The notes below the pieces were generated by a model. The model worked only from the letters and a program-made list of their open reading frames with translations, made no database searches and was not told the origin of the DNA. The position numbers and the translations under genes were made by a program. A DNA stretch of 44,787 nucleotides from Candidimonas sp. (GTDB taxonomy: Bacteria > Pseudomonadota > Gammaproteobacteria > Burkholderiales > Burkholderiaceae_B): the NCBI GenBank assembly GCA_004297945.1, contig SCRC01000018.1:1-44787 (forward strand), in the 5' to 3' direction. The stretch's first letter is position 1. Each line of letters begins with the position of its first letter. This document shows, piece after piece, positions 15,757-24,351 of the stretch.

Positions 15757-16509
15757 TTGCATACGCTTGTCTGGCTCGACGGCACAACTCCCCTGCCAAA
15801 TGCGAGCACGGCGCAGGCGGACGGGCTGCTGGCGGCAGGCGGCGAACTTTCGATTGCGCGCCTGACCGAAGCTTACTCCAAAGGCATCTTTCCCTGGTTT
15901 AGCGAACGCAGCCCGGTGCTGTGGTGGAGCCTGGATCCGCGCATGGTGCTGGCTTGCGCGCAGTTCTCGCCGTCCCATTCACTGCGTAAAAAGCTGCGTC
16001 AACTAGCTCGTTGCGAACTTGATCGCGAGGCTCCTGTTCAAATCAGAATGGATACCGCATTTGCCGAAGTCATGACGGCATGCGCGGCCCCCAGGGACGG
16101 GCAAGACGGCACCTGGATCTGCGCGCAGATTCAAGAAGCTTACCTGGCCTGGCATCACGCCGGACATGTGCATAGCATCGAAACCTGGCACGACAACCAA
16201 TTGGTCGGCGGCCTGTATGGCGTCAGTCTAGGCGGCGTATTTTGTGGCGAATCCATGTTCAGCCGCATTGATGACGGCTCTAAGCTGGCCCTGGCTTATC
16301 TGGTGAAATTCCTGATGCGCAACAAGGTGCCGCTGATCGACTGTCAGCAACAAACCCGGCACTTGGCCAGCCTGGGCGCGCGGCCTATTCCACGCCCTGA
16401 ATTCCTGCTTTACCTGCAAGATGCCTTGCAACGGCCCGAGCCGCCCTGGGGGTCGGGGCAGCTCTTGCAATCGGGAGAACTTGCCCCCTTGCCGCTAAAA
16501 ACGCCATAA
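15757..16509 (+). CDS. aat: leucyl/phenylalanyl-tRNA-protein transferase
   Basis: 250 residues from a TTG start at 15757. The enzyme adds Leu or Phe from aminoacyl-tRNA to proteins with N-terminal Arg or Lys, making them ClpAP substrates. Signatures are [20 protein letters not shown] and IFPWF near the N-terminus, then [17 protein letters not shown] and [16 protein letters not shown]. The TTG is chosen because AAGGACA precedes it by a few bases and the family domain begins immediately. The frame is open further upstream into the nudix gene, but that part is a shadow of another frame. It is next to bpt, which serves the complementary N-end rule branch. Confidence 0.95.
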   Translation: MHTLVWLDGTTPLPNASTAQADGLLAAGGELSIARLTEAYSKGIFPWFSERSPVLWWSLDPRMVLACAQFSPSHSLRKKLRQLARCELDREAPVQIRMDTAFAEVMTACAAPRDGQDGTWICAQIQEAYLAWHHAGHVHSIETWHDNQLVGGLYGVSLGGVFCGESMFSRIDDGSKLALAYLVKFLMRNKVPLIDCQQQTRHLASLGARPIPRPEFLLYLQDALQRPEPPWGSGQLLQSGELAPLPLKTP

Positions 16510-16571
16510 TGGTTTGAAGCGGTCTGCGCTACACCTGCAAAACAGACCTCCAACTTTAGCCGGGCCTCGCC

Positions 16572-17303
16572 ATGAGCCATCCAACCGAACTGAATTTTAA
16601 AACCTTACAGTTTTATGCGACGGCGCCCTACCCGTGCAGCTACCTGCCCGATCACGTCGCGCGCTCCCAGGTTGCCGCGCCCGCGCATCTGATCGACACG
16701 GCCACTTATTCCCGGCTTGTCGAACAGGGTTTCCGACGCAGCGGCCTGTTCACTTACCGACCGTACTGCGATGCCTGCCAGGCCTGCATTTCAATTCGCG
16801 TCGACACGCAACGGTTTCGTCCCAGCCGCACCCAGCACAAAGCATGGAACCGTCATCACCATTTGCAGAGCCGTACCATGCCGCTGCACTGGGAGGTCGA
16901 ACACTTCGATCTGTACCGCCGATATCAGGCGGGCCGCCACGCTGGAGCAGGCATGGATGAAGACAGCCAGGCCCAATACACGCAATTCCTGCTGGCCAGC
17001 CGGATCGACTCGTACCTGGTGGAATTCCGTTCGCCGGCCGGAGCGCTGCAAATGGTGTCGATAGTCGACCGCCTGGAAAGCGGTTTGTCGTCGGTATATA
17101 CCTTTTTTGATCCTGACGCGAAAGGCAGCCTGGGAACCTACGGCATACTCTGGCAAGTCGAACATTGCAAACAGATAGGCTTGCCCTGGTTGTATCTCGG
17201 ATACTGGATTGGAGAAAGCCGTAAAATGGCGTACAAATCGCAATTCAGGCCATGCCAAATCCTGCACCAGGGGGTTTGGATCGATCGGGTCGATCCAGCC
17301 TAA
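16572..17303 (+). CDS. bpt: aspartate/glutamate leucyltransferase
   Basis: 243 residues of the bacterial ATE1-like Bpt family, which attaches Leu to N-terminal Asp or Glu. The N-terminal YPCSYLPD stretch and the [16 protein letters not shown] stretch carry the conserved cysteines. The C-terminal domain shows [25 protein letters not shown] and YLGYWI before [14 protein letters not shown]. It follows aat by 62 nt and precedes pyrD by 66 nt, a common order in Burkholderiales. With Aat it covers basic and acidic N-degrons in the cytoplasm. Confidence 0.95.
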   Translation: MSHPTELNFKTLQFYATAPYPCSYLPDHVARSQVAAPAHLIDTATYSRLVEQGFRRSGLFTYRPYCDACQACISIRVDTQRFRPSRTQHKAWNRHHHLQSRTMPLHWEVEHFDLYRRYQAGRHAGAGMDEDSQAQYTQFLLASRIDSYLVEFRSPAGALQMVSIVDRLESGLSSVYTFFDPDAKGSLGTYGILWQVEHCKQIGLPWLYLGYWIGESRKMAYKSQFRPCQILHQGVWIDRVDPA

Positions 17304-17369
17304 CCCAGACACGCACATCCGTTTCCAGCAACACTACTTCAAAGAGCCGCCAGGCCACCAAGTCTCTTC

Positions 17370-18407
17370 ATGTCATTCCTGTTCAATTCGTACGCACTGG
17401 TCCGACCGGCCTTATTTTCCCTGGACGCCGAAACGGCGCATGAGCTGACCTTGCGCTCATTGCAAAAAAGCTACGACTGCCGTCTGACGCGCGGGTTGCT
17501 GCATGCCCGGCCTGGCCAACCGGTCCGCCTGATGGGCTTGGACTTGCGAAACCCTGTGGGCCTGGCCGCCGGCCTGGATAAAAATGGCGCCCACATCGAT
17601 GCGCTGGGAAATCTGGGCTTCGGCTTTATCGAGGTAGGAACCGTTACTCCCAAGGCCCAAGCCGGCAATCCCAAGCCACGCATGTACCGACTGCCGCGCG
17701 CCCAGGCCCTAATCAACCGACTGGGTTTCAACAATCACGGTCTGGCCACATTCATCCAGAACGTGAAAAACAGCCAGTGGCGTGCAGAGGGCGGAATTCT
17801 CGGGCTGAATATTGGTAAAAACGCCAGCACGCCGATCACCCATGCAGTCGACGATTATCTGCTAGGGCTCGAAGGGGTCTATCCTCATGCCGACTATATC
17901 ACCGTGAATATTTCCTCACCCAATACCCGCGAACTGCGCAGTTTGCAGGGCCAGGATGAGCTGGCGGGCCTGCTGGGGCCGTTGCAGGAAAAACGCCAGG
18001 CACTGGCTGACCAACACGGGCGGCTGGTGCCACTGGTAGTTAAAATCGCCCCGGATCTGAACACCGAGCAAATCGACATCATTGCGGATGCCTTGGTGCG
18101 CCACGGAATCAATGGCGTCATCGCTACCAACACCACCCTTTCGCGCGATGGCGTGCAGGGCTTGCCTTATGCGCACGAGGCAGGCGGCCTGTCGGGCCCC
18201 CCCGTTCATGCGCAGTCGCTGGCCGTCATTGCGCGGCTTAGACAGCAATTGGGAAATTCATTGGCCATCATCGGCGTAGGAGGCATTGCCACCGGCAGGC
18301 AGGCGCAGGAAAAAATCGCTGCCGGCGCCGATGCAGTGCAACTCTACACGGGTCTGATATATCGTGGTCCGGCACTTATAGGCGAGTGCGTGCGGGCACT
18401 CTCCTGA
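17370..18407 (+). CDS. pyrD: quinone-dependent dihydroorotate dehydrogenase
   Basis: 345 residues of class 2 DHODH, which oxidises dihydroorotate to orotate at the inner membrane with FMN and ubiquinone. The N-terminal amphipathic extension (about 1-45) for membrane contact is present. FMN-binding and active-site stretches are [54 protein letters not shown] (catalytic Ser, about 182-183) and IIGVGGI. The length fits the family and the gene ends SVR-like CVRALS. The hairpin downstream at 18452-18481 has its T tract on the other strand, so it serves the converging phasin gene better than pyrD. Confidence 0.96.
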   Translation: MSFLFNSYALVRPALFSLDAETAHELTLRSLQKSYDCRLTRGLLHARPGQPVRLMGLDLRNPVGLAAGLDKNGAHIDALGNLGFGFIEVGTVTPKAQAGNPKPRMYRLPRAQALINRLGFNNHGLATFIQNVKNSQWRAEGGILGLNIGKNASTPITHAVDDYLLGLEGVYPHADYITVNISSPNTRELRSLQGQDELAGLLGPLQEKRQALADQHGRLVPLVVKIAPDLNTEQIDIIADALVRHGINGVIATNTTLSRDGVQGLPYAHEAGGLSGPPVHAQSLAVIARLRQQLGNSLAIIGVGGIATGRQAQEKIAAGADAVQLYTGLIYRGPALIGECVRALS

Positions 18408-18451
18408 TCCACGGTGCAAGCTGGCCCGCGCATTTTGCCGGAGCCGCAGAT

Positions 18452-18481
18452 AAAAAAACCCTGGAAGCCATCTCCAGGGTT
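18452..18481 (-). terminator. intrinsic terminator of the phasin gene
   Basis: On the minus strand AACCCTGGA (complement of 18473-18481) pairs with TCCAGGGTT (complement of 18457-18465) around a 7-nt loop, followed by a run of seven T (complement of 18452-18458). It lies about 80 nt after the phasin stop. On the plus strand the hairpin follows pyrD without a T run, so any effect there would be weaker. Confidence 0.85.
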
Positions 18482-18561
18482 CAATACTGCTCGAATCTAC
18501 GATTGTACTGCTACATCATACTGCTCGCAGCGGCGTTACCACCGCTGCCGGCCAAAGCCTA

Positions 18562-19140
18562 TTAAGCCGCGCTGCGGCGCGAGCGAGACGTAGCCTTGGC
18601 GACATCAGCGGCTTCGGTCGCAGCCTTGAAGGTTGCGTTGGTCGCGGCGTTGATGTTCGACTCGGCGACTTCGGCAGCCTGTTTGGCAGCCTTGCTAACC
18701 GACTCGTAGGCACTCGCGGCGTTCGCCAGCGTGGATTTCAACAAGGCCACGGCGCTTTCCGAGCCCGTAGGGGCGTTTTTCGAAAGCTGCTCGATGGCTT
18801 CAGACACGTGTTGCTGGCCTTGAGCGATTTGTGCTTCGGTCAGTTTGGACAGGTCAGCTTGCACACCCGACACAATATCGTAAATATGCTTGCTGTACGC
18901 CAGCGCTTTTTCGGCGCCGGGCTGAACCAGACCCGAGGTAAAGCTCATCGCTTCTTGCGCATCTTTAACTTCAATGGCTTGTTGCGATTTTTGGGCCATT
19001 TCGTCAAGGGTTGCTTTCAATACTTTGACATTCAAGTCGACGAGCTTTTCGAAACCACCGAAAAACGTGCCTTGAACGGCAAGAAATTTGTCCAGGGAGG
19101 CTTTTTGGCTAGCCAAAACTTGTTGGGGGATTGCGCTCAT
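18562..19140 (-). CDS. PHA granule-associated phasin
   Basis: 192 residues of the phasin_2/PhaP type. It is nearly all helical and Ala/Gln/Lys-rich, starting SAIPQQVLASQKASLDKFLA and followed by FEKLVDLNVKVLKATLDE, the usual amphipathic helix that coats polyhydroxyalkanoate granules. A basic tail (SRSRRSAA) ends it. The ATG at 19140 is preferred because AAGGA stands 7 nt before it; an ATG 6 nt upstream lies too close to that site. A sigma70 promoter and a candidate PhaR operator lie upstream and a terminator follows, so it is a stand-alone unit. Confidence 0.93.
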   Translation of the reverse strand: MSAIPQQVLASQKASLDKFLAVQGTFFGGFEKLVDLNVKVLKATLDEMAQKSQQAIEVKDAQEAMSFTSGLVQPGAEKALAYSKHIYDIVSGVQADLSKLTEAQIAQGQQHVSEAIEQLSKNAPTGSESAVALLKSTLANAASAYESVSKAAKQAAEVAESNINAATNATFKAATEAADVAKATSRSRRSAA

Positions 19141-19248
19141 GATCATTTCCTTCGTTAAGCCGACGGTTTGTCGACTGTAATAATTGAACAAGGGTTCAAA
19201 TTAAGTTTGAAGAAGGCTAAGCAAATCACCTAACTGTGAAAACCTTCT

Positions 19249-19320
19249 TTGTTGCACTGCACAATTTAAATTCTACCTGAATAAAATGCGCTGTCAAGCA
19301 TTATTTGCTGCAACGCAACA
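19249..19320 (-). promoter_or_regulatory. phasin promoter with putative PhaR operator
   Basis: On the minus strand a -35 TTGACA (complement of 19292-19297) and a -10 TAGAAT (complement of 19270-19275) are separated by 16 bp. At the predicted start point lies TTGTTGCACTGCACAA (19249-19264, plus-strand reading), containing the palindrome TGCAcTGCA. A second TGC-rich site, TGCTGCAACGCAACA, lies upstream of the -35 at 19307-19320. PhaR repressors bind TGC-rich sequence at phasin promoters, so PHA-responsive repression is likely. The assignment is inference. Confidence 0.65.
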
Positions 19321-19410
19321 AAAGCTCGTATTATTTGAAATTAAATGTATCGGGCCTGGCTAAACAAAGGTGGCCTGACTAAACAAAGATGACGGGAAGG
19401 AAACAGCAAT

Positions 19411-19482
19411 GGCAGCCACAAGGGCTGCCGCTACATAGCTGCGGATACGTTTATGTATGTAGCGGCAGCCCTTGTGGCTGCC
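19411..19482. repeat. REP pair, class A, heads inward
   Basis: Left copy 19411-19434 (minus) and right copy 19459-19482 (plus) are perfect complements over 24 nt, with stem GGCAGCC/GGCTGCC, centre CTTGTG and head GTAGC. The 24-nt spacer contains further complementary bases. The pair sits just beyond the IclR gene's 3' end and may protect or end its mRNA. Confidence 0.9.
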
Positions 19483-19534
19483 ATTTCAGCCTTTCGTATA
19501 GCGACACCTCTTGCGAGCGCCACCACGCCGAGAG

Positions 19535-20359
19535 CTAGGACGATCCCGATGAATCCGGACCCTCGTAACCCAAGGCTTCGGAAATTTGCGCGGCGGTGCG
19601 TTGCAGAAGGCTGATCCATTCGTCACGCATACGTTCGGCGGGCGCGGAAATCGACAAACCGGCCTGCAATTTGCCGGTATCGTCGTATACCCCTGCTGCA
19701 ATGCAGCGTACGCCCAGCTCCAGCTCTTCGTTGTCGCGTGAATAGCCGTGACGCCGCACCAGGGCCAGATCGCGCTCAAGCTGTTCGATTTGCGTAATGC
19801 TGTTGCGCGTGGTGCCGGCCAGGCCAGTGCGCATGGCGTACGCCTTTACCTGGCGCGGGTCGCTGGTCGAAAGGAATAGCTTGCCGGTCGACGTCAGATG
19901 CAACGGCGCCCGCCCGCCTATGGCCCGGACCACCTGCATCCCCGAGCGCTCGCTCCACGAGCGTTCAATGTACACAATTTCATCACCCTGCTGCAACGAT
20001 AAATTAACGGTCTGCCCCGTAGCTTTATGCAGTTCCCGCATCGGCTCTAACGCCACTTCCCGCACATTCAGACGCCCCTTGACCAACGAACCCAGCTCCA
20101 GCAGGCGCATGCCCAGTTGATAAAGGCCGCTGTCGACCCGTTCCACGTAGCGTCCTACAACCAGATCATTCAAGATTCGATGGGTGGTCGATGTGTGCAA
20201 CCCCGTTACAGCGGCAATGTCCTTCAAAGCGACAGGCTCGGCCTGCCTGGCCAAGACATCCAGCAACAGCATCGCCCGCTCCAGCACTTGTATCGTGATG
20301 GGCGATCCATTGGTGGAGGAGGCCAAGGCGGCCGACGTAAAGGCAGGAGATCTAGGCAT
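19535..20359 (-). CDS. IclR-family transcriptional regulator
   Basis: 274 residues from the ATG at 20359; the frame is open further upstream but that part is low-complexity and runs into a REP. The N-terminal winged helix covers about residues 20-85 (ITIQVLERAMLLLDVLARQA; IAAVTGLHTSTTHRILNDL). The IclR effector domain covers about 95-260, with LHLTSTGKLFL and GYSRDNEELELGVRCIAAGV, typical of ligand-binding members. Effectors are usually small organic acids. No obvious target gene is adjacent; the next gene in the same direction upstream is the CinA-like protein. Confidence 0.92.
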   Translation of the reverse strand: MPRSPAFTSAALASSTNGSPITIQVLERAMLLLDVLARQAEPVALKDIAAVTGLHTSTTHRILNDLVVGRYVERVDSGLYQLGMRLLELGSLVKGRLNVREVALEPMRELHKATGQTVNLSLQQGDEIVYIERSWSERSGMQVVRAIGGRAPLHLTSTGKLFLSTSDPRQVKAYAMRTGLAGTTRNSITQIEQLERDLALVRRHGYSRDNEELELGVRCIAAGVYDDTGKLQAGLSISAPAERMRDEWISLLQRTAAQISEALGYEGPDSSGSS

Positions 20360-20473
20360 GGTTTTTAGTTGACGCGCCGCAACAATCCCATAATATGAAA
20401 AAAAGGGGGTTGGGCGCAAGTTTTTTTTTGGGGGAGAGGCCGCGAGGGGTCGCGTTGCAGATCTGGCAGTGAT

Positions 20474-20542
20474 GGCAGCCACAAGGGGTGCCGCTGCATG
20501 AATGACGGTCAGGTTTTTGTAGTGGCACCCCTTGTGGGTGCC
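20474..20542. repeat. REP pair, mixed class A/B, heads inward
   Basis: Left copy 20474-20497 (minus) has a hybrid stem (GGCAGCC arm with GGGTGCC arm) and a mutated head (GCAG). Right copy 20519-20542 (plus) has stem GGCACCC/GGGTGCC and head GTAG. The pair lies between the cinA-like gene's 3' end and the IclR gene. Homopolymer-rich sequence (a run of 9 T and runs of G) lies at about 20398-20440. Confidence 0.85.
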
Positions 20543-20564
20543 ATGTCGGCGACCGGGCCTGCAC

Positions 20565-21371
20565 CTATTCTTCGGGAGGCGTCAGGGATCCACCCACATT
20601 CAGGACTTCGCTGCGCAAAAAGGCCAAGGCTTGGGCTGCGGCGACGGGTTCTCCTTTGACGCCAAGATCAATATGCGGGTGGCCGGCGTCACCCATGCTA
20701 GGCAGGCTGAAAGCCTTGACGCCGGGCCATTTTTTTTCGAGCTCTTCGAGGGCCGGCGTAATCCGCGATTCGGGTAGTTTGAATGCCAGGAAGGAATGCT
20801 CCACCCGTGTAATGTAGTGATGCCATTGACTATAGCGCGTGTCGAGAGTCCATTCCATCATGGGCCAGGCCATGACGGGAAAACCCGGCATAAAGGTATG
20901 GTTGCGGATGAAAAACCCTGGAATCTTGTTGTATGGGTTGGGTACGATCTCGGCGCCCAAAGGAAACACGCCCATTTGCAGACGCTGCTGATTTTCAGCC
21001 AAAGACATGTCTGCACTGCCCGAGCCGCGGCGCGCATTATCGGCGCAACGCTCGGCAATCAGGCGTTCCGCTTCGGGATGCAAGACCAGCTTCAGCCCCA
21101 GCGCCTGCGCGGCTGCCTGACGGGTCTGGTCGTCTGGCGTAGCACCAATGCCGCCGCAGCAAAACACAATATCATCGCTGGCAAAACTGCGTACGAGCGT
21201 ATCGACGATGGTCGCACGATCATCGGACACAAACTCGGCGCCGCCCAGTTGCATGCCGCGCCGCGACAGAAGCTCAACCATTTTGGCAAAGTGCTTGTCT
21301 TCACGGCGCCCGGAAAGAATTTCGTCGCCGATGATGATCAGCCGAACCCGGGGCTGTTTAATTGTGTTCAT
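20565..21371 (-). CDS. molybdopterin-binding (MoaB/Mog-fold) CinA N-terminal-like protein
   Basis: 268 residues. The N-terminal about 170 residues are a MoCF_biosynth domain: RLIIIGDEILSGRREDKHFA, then CCGGIGATPDDQTRQAAAQA, the substrate loop of the family, and later NPYNKIPGFFI and FMPGFPVMAWPM. It lacks the C-terminal nicotinamide mononucleotide deamidase part of full CinA. It resembles the stand-alone competence/damage-inducible protein A family, whose role may be nucleotide pyrophosphatase or cofactor related. The gene is minus strand between the IclR and EI24 genes, each separated by a REP. Confidence 0.85.
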   Translation of the reverse strand: MNTIKQPRVRLIIIGDEILSGRREDKHFAKMVELLSRRGMQLGGAEFVSDDRATIVDTLVRSFASDDIVFCCGGIGATPDDQTRQAAAQALGLKLVLHPEAERLIAERCADNARRGSGSADMSLAENQQRLQMGVFPLGAEIVPNPYNKIPGFFIRNHTFMPGFPVMAWPMMEWTLDTRYSQWHHYITRVEHSFLAFKLPESRITPALEELEKKWPGVKAFSLPSMGDAGHPHIDLGVKGEPVAAAQALAFLRSEVLNVGGSLTPPEE

Positions 21372-21439
21372 ACAAAACTTCTCGTACTGAAAAAAGGAAT
21401 GTTATTCCATTTCCAGATCAATTGTGAGTTGGCTAACAT

Positions 21440-21463
21440 GGCAGCCACAAGGGCTGCCGCTAC
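21440..21463 (-). repeat. single REP, class A
   Basis: One minus-orientation element with stem GGCAGCC/GGCTGCC, centre CTTGTG and head GTAG. It lies between the EI24 gene's 3' end and the cinA-like gene's start. No partner copy is seen within 100 bp. Confidence 0.85.
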
Positions 21464-21490
21464 ATTAGTGCCAGGTAAGTTTCAACGGAA

Positions 21491-22297
21491 TCAGGCATCG
21501 ACAATGGGTTCCAAACGCAACTGCCGCAATGCTTCCAGGCCATAGTGCGCGAACACCAGCGCGGAAAACACCGGCAAGACGATCCAGGCGGGTGGGAACA
21601 AATTGATGAGCGATAGGCACAGGCCTATCAGCCAGAATTGCTTCTTGTGACGGCGCCACAAAATTCGCCTTTCTTGAGCGCTGGCATGTTCGATTATCGA
21701 ATCGACCTTCAACATGCCACTGAAAGCAAAGGCCCACCACAAAACCGGCAACACCAACGCCAAGGGAGGAATCAGCCACAACGGCATGGTCAGCAGCCAG
21801 CCAATCGCAAAAACAGCACCTACCCAGACGGCATTCCAAACACTTACCGCAGTTGAGAATTGACCTTGTCGTTTCAAGCCCGAATAATCGCGCGTCTCGA
21901 GATGCCTGAGCACAATAGGCATGACAAAAATGGCCGCAATCACCAGACCCATGATGCCTGCCACAGGAAGCAAAATACCCGCCGCCATCATGGGCACCAG
22001 ATAAAATTTGATGGAAAAAAGCCCGATCGCCAGCATCCACTGATCGATATGATTAAGCACGCCCCAACCCGAAGCCTGGGCGTCAAGCCAATGCGTGAGC
22101 GGCGTCCAGAATCCCCAAAGCAATAAAATGGCTCCCAGCAGCGCAATCAGCAACGGCATGACAATGGCCAGCAACATTTTGGGATGGCACTGCGAAACCA
22201 GCGCGCGCCTGAAAGCCAGCCCGATTCCCGCAAAGCCTCGCGAGATCGAAGATGGCTGTCGCCGGACCGTCAGATTGGAGTTGCTTGTTATTGCCAT
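21491..22297 (-). CDS. EI24/CysZ-like integral membrane protein
   Basis: 268 residues with about six hydrophobic segments. They include a long one near residues 41-66 (MLLAIVMPLLIALLGAILLL), a pair at 90-135, and two in the second half. The layout and the central LETRDYSGLKRQGQF loop resemble EI24-domain proteins; CysZ of that family is a sulfate transporter. No sulfur genes are nearby, so the substrate is unknown. The start at 22297 gives a short polar N-terminus. The gene is divergent from the thioredoxin gene, with a 13-bp palindrome in the gap. Confidence 0.85.
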   Translation of the reverse strand: MAITSNSNLTVRRQPSSISRGFAGIGLAFRRALVSQCHPKMLLAIVMPLLIALLGAILLLWGFWTPLTHWLDAQASGWGVLNHIDQWMLAIGLFSIKFYLVPMMAAGILLPVAGIMGLVIAAIFVMPIVLRHLETRDYSGLKRQGQFSTAVSVWNAVWVGAVFAIGWLLTMPLWLIPPLALVLPVLWWAFAFSGMLKVDSIIEHASAQERRILWRRHKKQFWLIGLCLSLINLFPPAWIVLPVFSALVFAHYGLEALRQLRLEPIVDA

Positions 22298-22322
22298 TTG
22301 GAAATTTGAAAGTTGGTATCAT

Positions 22323-22335
22323 GACTATCATAGTC
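22323..22335. promoter_or_regulatory. 13-bp palindrome in divergent promoter gap
   Basis: GACTATcATAGTC is a perfect inverted repeat with a central base, in the 45-nt gap between the divergent EI24-like and thioredoxin genes. Such symmetry suggests a small regulator's operator. No specific regulator can be named. Confidence 0.35.
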
Positions 22336-22342
22336 AAACTTG

Positions 22343-22750
22343 ATGCAATTTTCTTCCATGCCCGTATTCAATCCGTTACATAATCTGTCGGCACTGTCGG
22401 CACAGCTTCGGGCCGTCCATGGTCTGGTAGTGGTCTGTTATTGCGCGCAATGGTGCGATACCTGCAAAAAATACGAGGCCGATTTCACCCAACTGGCCGG
22501 CGAATATCCACAACACGTTTTTGTCTGGGTCGACATCGAAGAAAATCCCGAACTGCTGGGTGATGAAGACGTCGAAAACTTCCCCACCGTATCGGTGCAA
22601 AGCGCACAGGGCCATCGGTTTTTCGGCACACTGATGCCCTATATAAACCACCTTGCGCGCCTGATAGACCAGATCGAAACAAACGCTGGAAAGACGACGA
22701 CGGATGGCCCGCCGCTGCTCACCTCTTTATTAGCGCCTTCCGCCCAGTAA
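22343..22750 (+). CDS. thioredoxin-fold protein
   Basis: 135 residues with a thioredoxin domain: VVVCYCAQWCDTCKKYEADF holds the active site CDTC (Trp-Cys-Asp-Thr-Cys), and VENFPTVSVQ holds the cis-Pro segment. No signal peptide is seen, so a cytoplasmic thiol-disulfide role is likely. The active site differs from WCGPC of classic thioredoxin. The start is uncertain between 22343 and 22358, as no clear Shine-Dalgarno precedes either. Its last seven codons overlap the last codons of the converging helicase gene. Confidence 0.88.
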   Translation: MQFSSMPVFNPLHNLSALSAQLRAVHGLVVVCYCAQWCDTCKKYEADFTQLAGEYPQHVFVWVDIEENPELLGDEDVENFPTVSVQSAQGHRFFGTLMPYINHLARLIDQIETNAGKTTTDGPPLLTSLLAPSAQ

Positions 22751-24145
22751 GACGCCCACCCCTTTTTTGGCGGCGATGGCCTTGGCCGGATTAGCCTCGG
22801 CTTCGGCCACAACGGCCGAGGCCTGAGGCACATAGGGTTTAGAGAAAAAATCATCCACTGGCGACGTCGAGCCAAAGCCCGAGGAATAGCCCCCACGCCG
22901 GCCATGATCACGGCTGCTGCCGGCGCGTTCACGGCCACGGACTCGCTCATGACTGCTGACGCTCACACGCGCCCCAGGCGGTAATGCCAGATGCCCGCGC
23001 GGAATCTTGGCCTTGATGAGTTTTTCGATATCGAGCAGGTAACGCTCTTCGTCGGGCGCGTAAAAAGCGATTGCCTCGCCCGATGCGCCAGCGCGCGCCG
23101 TGCGTCCGATGCGGTGCACGTAATCTTCCGCGTTATAGGGCAGATCGTAATTGATAACGCAAGGTACACCTGGCATGTCCAGGCCACGCGCCGCCACGTC
23201 GGTGGCGACCAGAACTTCGAGCTCACCGGCTTTAAAGGCTTCAAGCGCCTTCATGCGATCAAGCTGACTTTTATCACCATGAATGGATTCGGCCTTTACG
23301 CCGTCTCGCTCCAACTGACGGGCCAGCCGACTCGTGCCGATTTTGGTGTTCGAAAATACGATTACCTGGTTCAGGCCGCGCGACTTGACCAAATGCACCA
23401 CAGCAGCACGTTTGTCGTCGCCCGACAGAGGATAGGCGATTTGCGATACGTTTTCGGCCGTTGCATTGCGGGCGGCGACCTCGATTTCGGCCGGATTGTT
23501 CAAGAAACTACGCCCCAGCTTGCGAATCTCATTGCTGAAGGTGGCTGAAAACAGCAAGCCCTGGCGCTGGGCCGGCAACAGGCGAATAATACGATCCAGA
23601 TCAGGCAAAAAACCCATGTCCAGCATCCGATCGCCTTCGTCCAGCACCAGTATGCCAACCTGGCTCAGGTTGACGTTTTTTTGCTCAACGTGATCAAGCA
23701 AGCGGCCCGGCGTGGCAATCAGTATTTCGCAACCGCGCCGCAAAGCGTCGCGCTGCGGCCCGATATCGACACCGCCAAACACCACGGCCGAACGCAGAGG
23801 CGTCGCCTGGCAATAGCGAATGACGTTATCGGACACCTGATCGGCCAGCTCGCGCGTAGGGGTCAGGATCAGCGCGCGCACGGGATGGCGCGCAGGCGAT
23901 GCGCTGCTGCTCGCGAAAGGCATTAGCCGGTGCAATATCGGCAAGGTAAACGCTGCCGTTTTCCCGGTCCCGGTTTGCGCCGCCCCCATGACGTCTCGCC
24001 CATCCATCACAATAGGGATGGCCTGAGCTTGTATGGGAGTGGGAATGGTGTATCCGGTTTCAGCGACGGCCTGCAGAATGTTTGGGTGCAGGCCAAAGTC
24101 GGCAAACGTGGTGGCGGGGGTATCAGAAAGGGTAAATTCAGTCAT
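22730..24145 (-). CDS. DEAD-box-type RNA helicase, RhlE-like, with DEGD motif II
   Basis: 471 residues. The two RecA-like domains cover about 12-375, with the Q motif (FADFGLHPNILQAV, then PTPIQ), motif I AQTGTGKT, motif Ia PTRELADQV, motif III SATFS, motif V DVAARGLDMPG and motif VI HRIGRTARAG. Motif II reads DEGD at residues 169-172 instead of DEAD. The basic, glycine-rich C-terminal tail is typical of RhlE-type proteins that act on ribosome assembly or RNA decay. The Ala to Gly change keeps the catalytic Asp-Glu pair, so activity may be kept. Its 3' end overlaps the converging thioredoxin gene by 21 nt. Confidence 0.93.
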   Translation of the reverse strand: MTEFTLSDTPATTFADFGLHPNILQAVAETGYTIPTPIQAQAIPIVMDGRDVMGAAQTGTGKTAAFTLPILHRLMPFASSSASPARHPVRALILTPTRELADQVSDNVIRYCQATPLRSAVVFGGVDIGPQRDALRRGCEILIATPGRLLDHVEQKNVNLSQVGILVLDEGDRMLDMGFLPDLDRIIRLLPAQRQGLLFSATFSNEIRKLGRSFLNNPAEIEVAARNATAENVSQIAYPLSGDDKRAAVVHLVKSRGLNQVIVFSNTKIGTSRLARQLERDGVKAESIHGDKSQLDRMKALEAFKAGELEVLVATDVAARGLDMPGVPCVINYDLPYNAEDYVHRIGRTARAGASGEAIAFYAPDEERYLLDIEKLIKAKIPRGHLALPPGARVSVSSHERVRGRERAGSSRDHGRRGGYSSGFGSTSPVDDFFSKPYVPQASAVVAEAEANPAKAIAAKKGVGVLLGGRR

Positions 24146-24351
24146 TGAGAGTGGTAGACGCCTGACACGGGAACACCCCGGACACGCTTTGATAATCCGG
24201 CTATTTTAGCGCAGCATGGCTGGCGCACGACAACTGGCCTGCCGCCGAACCCCGAAGTGTCGTTAAATATCCACGAAACGGGACACTCGGCAAGCCATCC
24301 GCGCCAAACTCGCTGCTTGCTACAATAAGACCTCAATTTCAGGAGTGCATA

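Larger units (their letters stand above)
19141..19534. other. intergenic region between phasin and IclR genes
   Basis: This gene-free stretch carries the phasin leader and promoter (to about 19320) and then a REP pair (19411-19482). A small direct repeat (ggcctg-ctaaacaaag) occurs at about 19353-19387. Nothing else is recognised. Confidence 0.6.
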
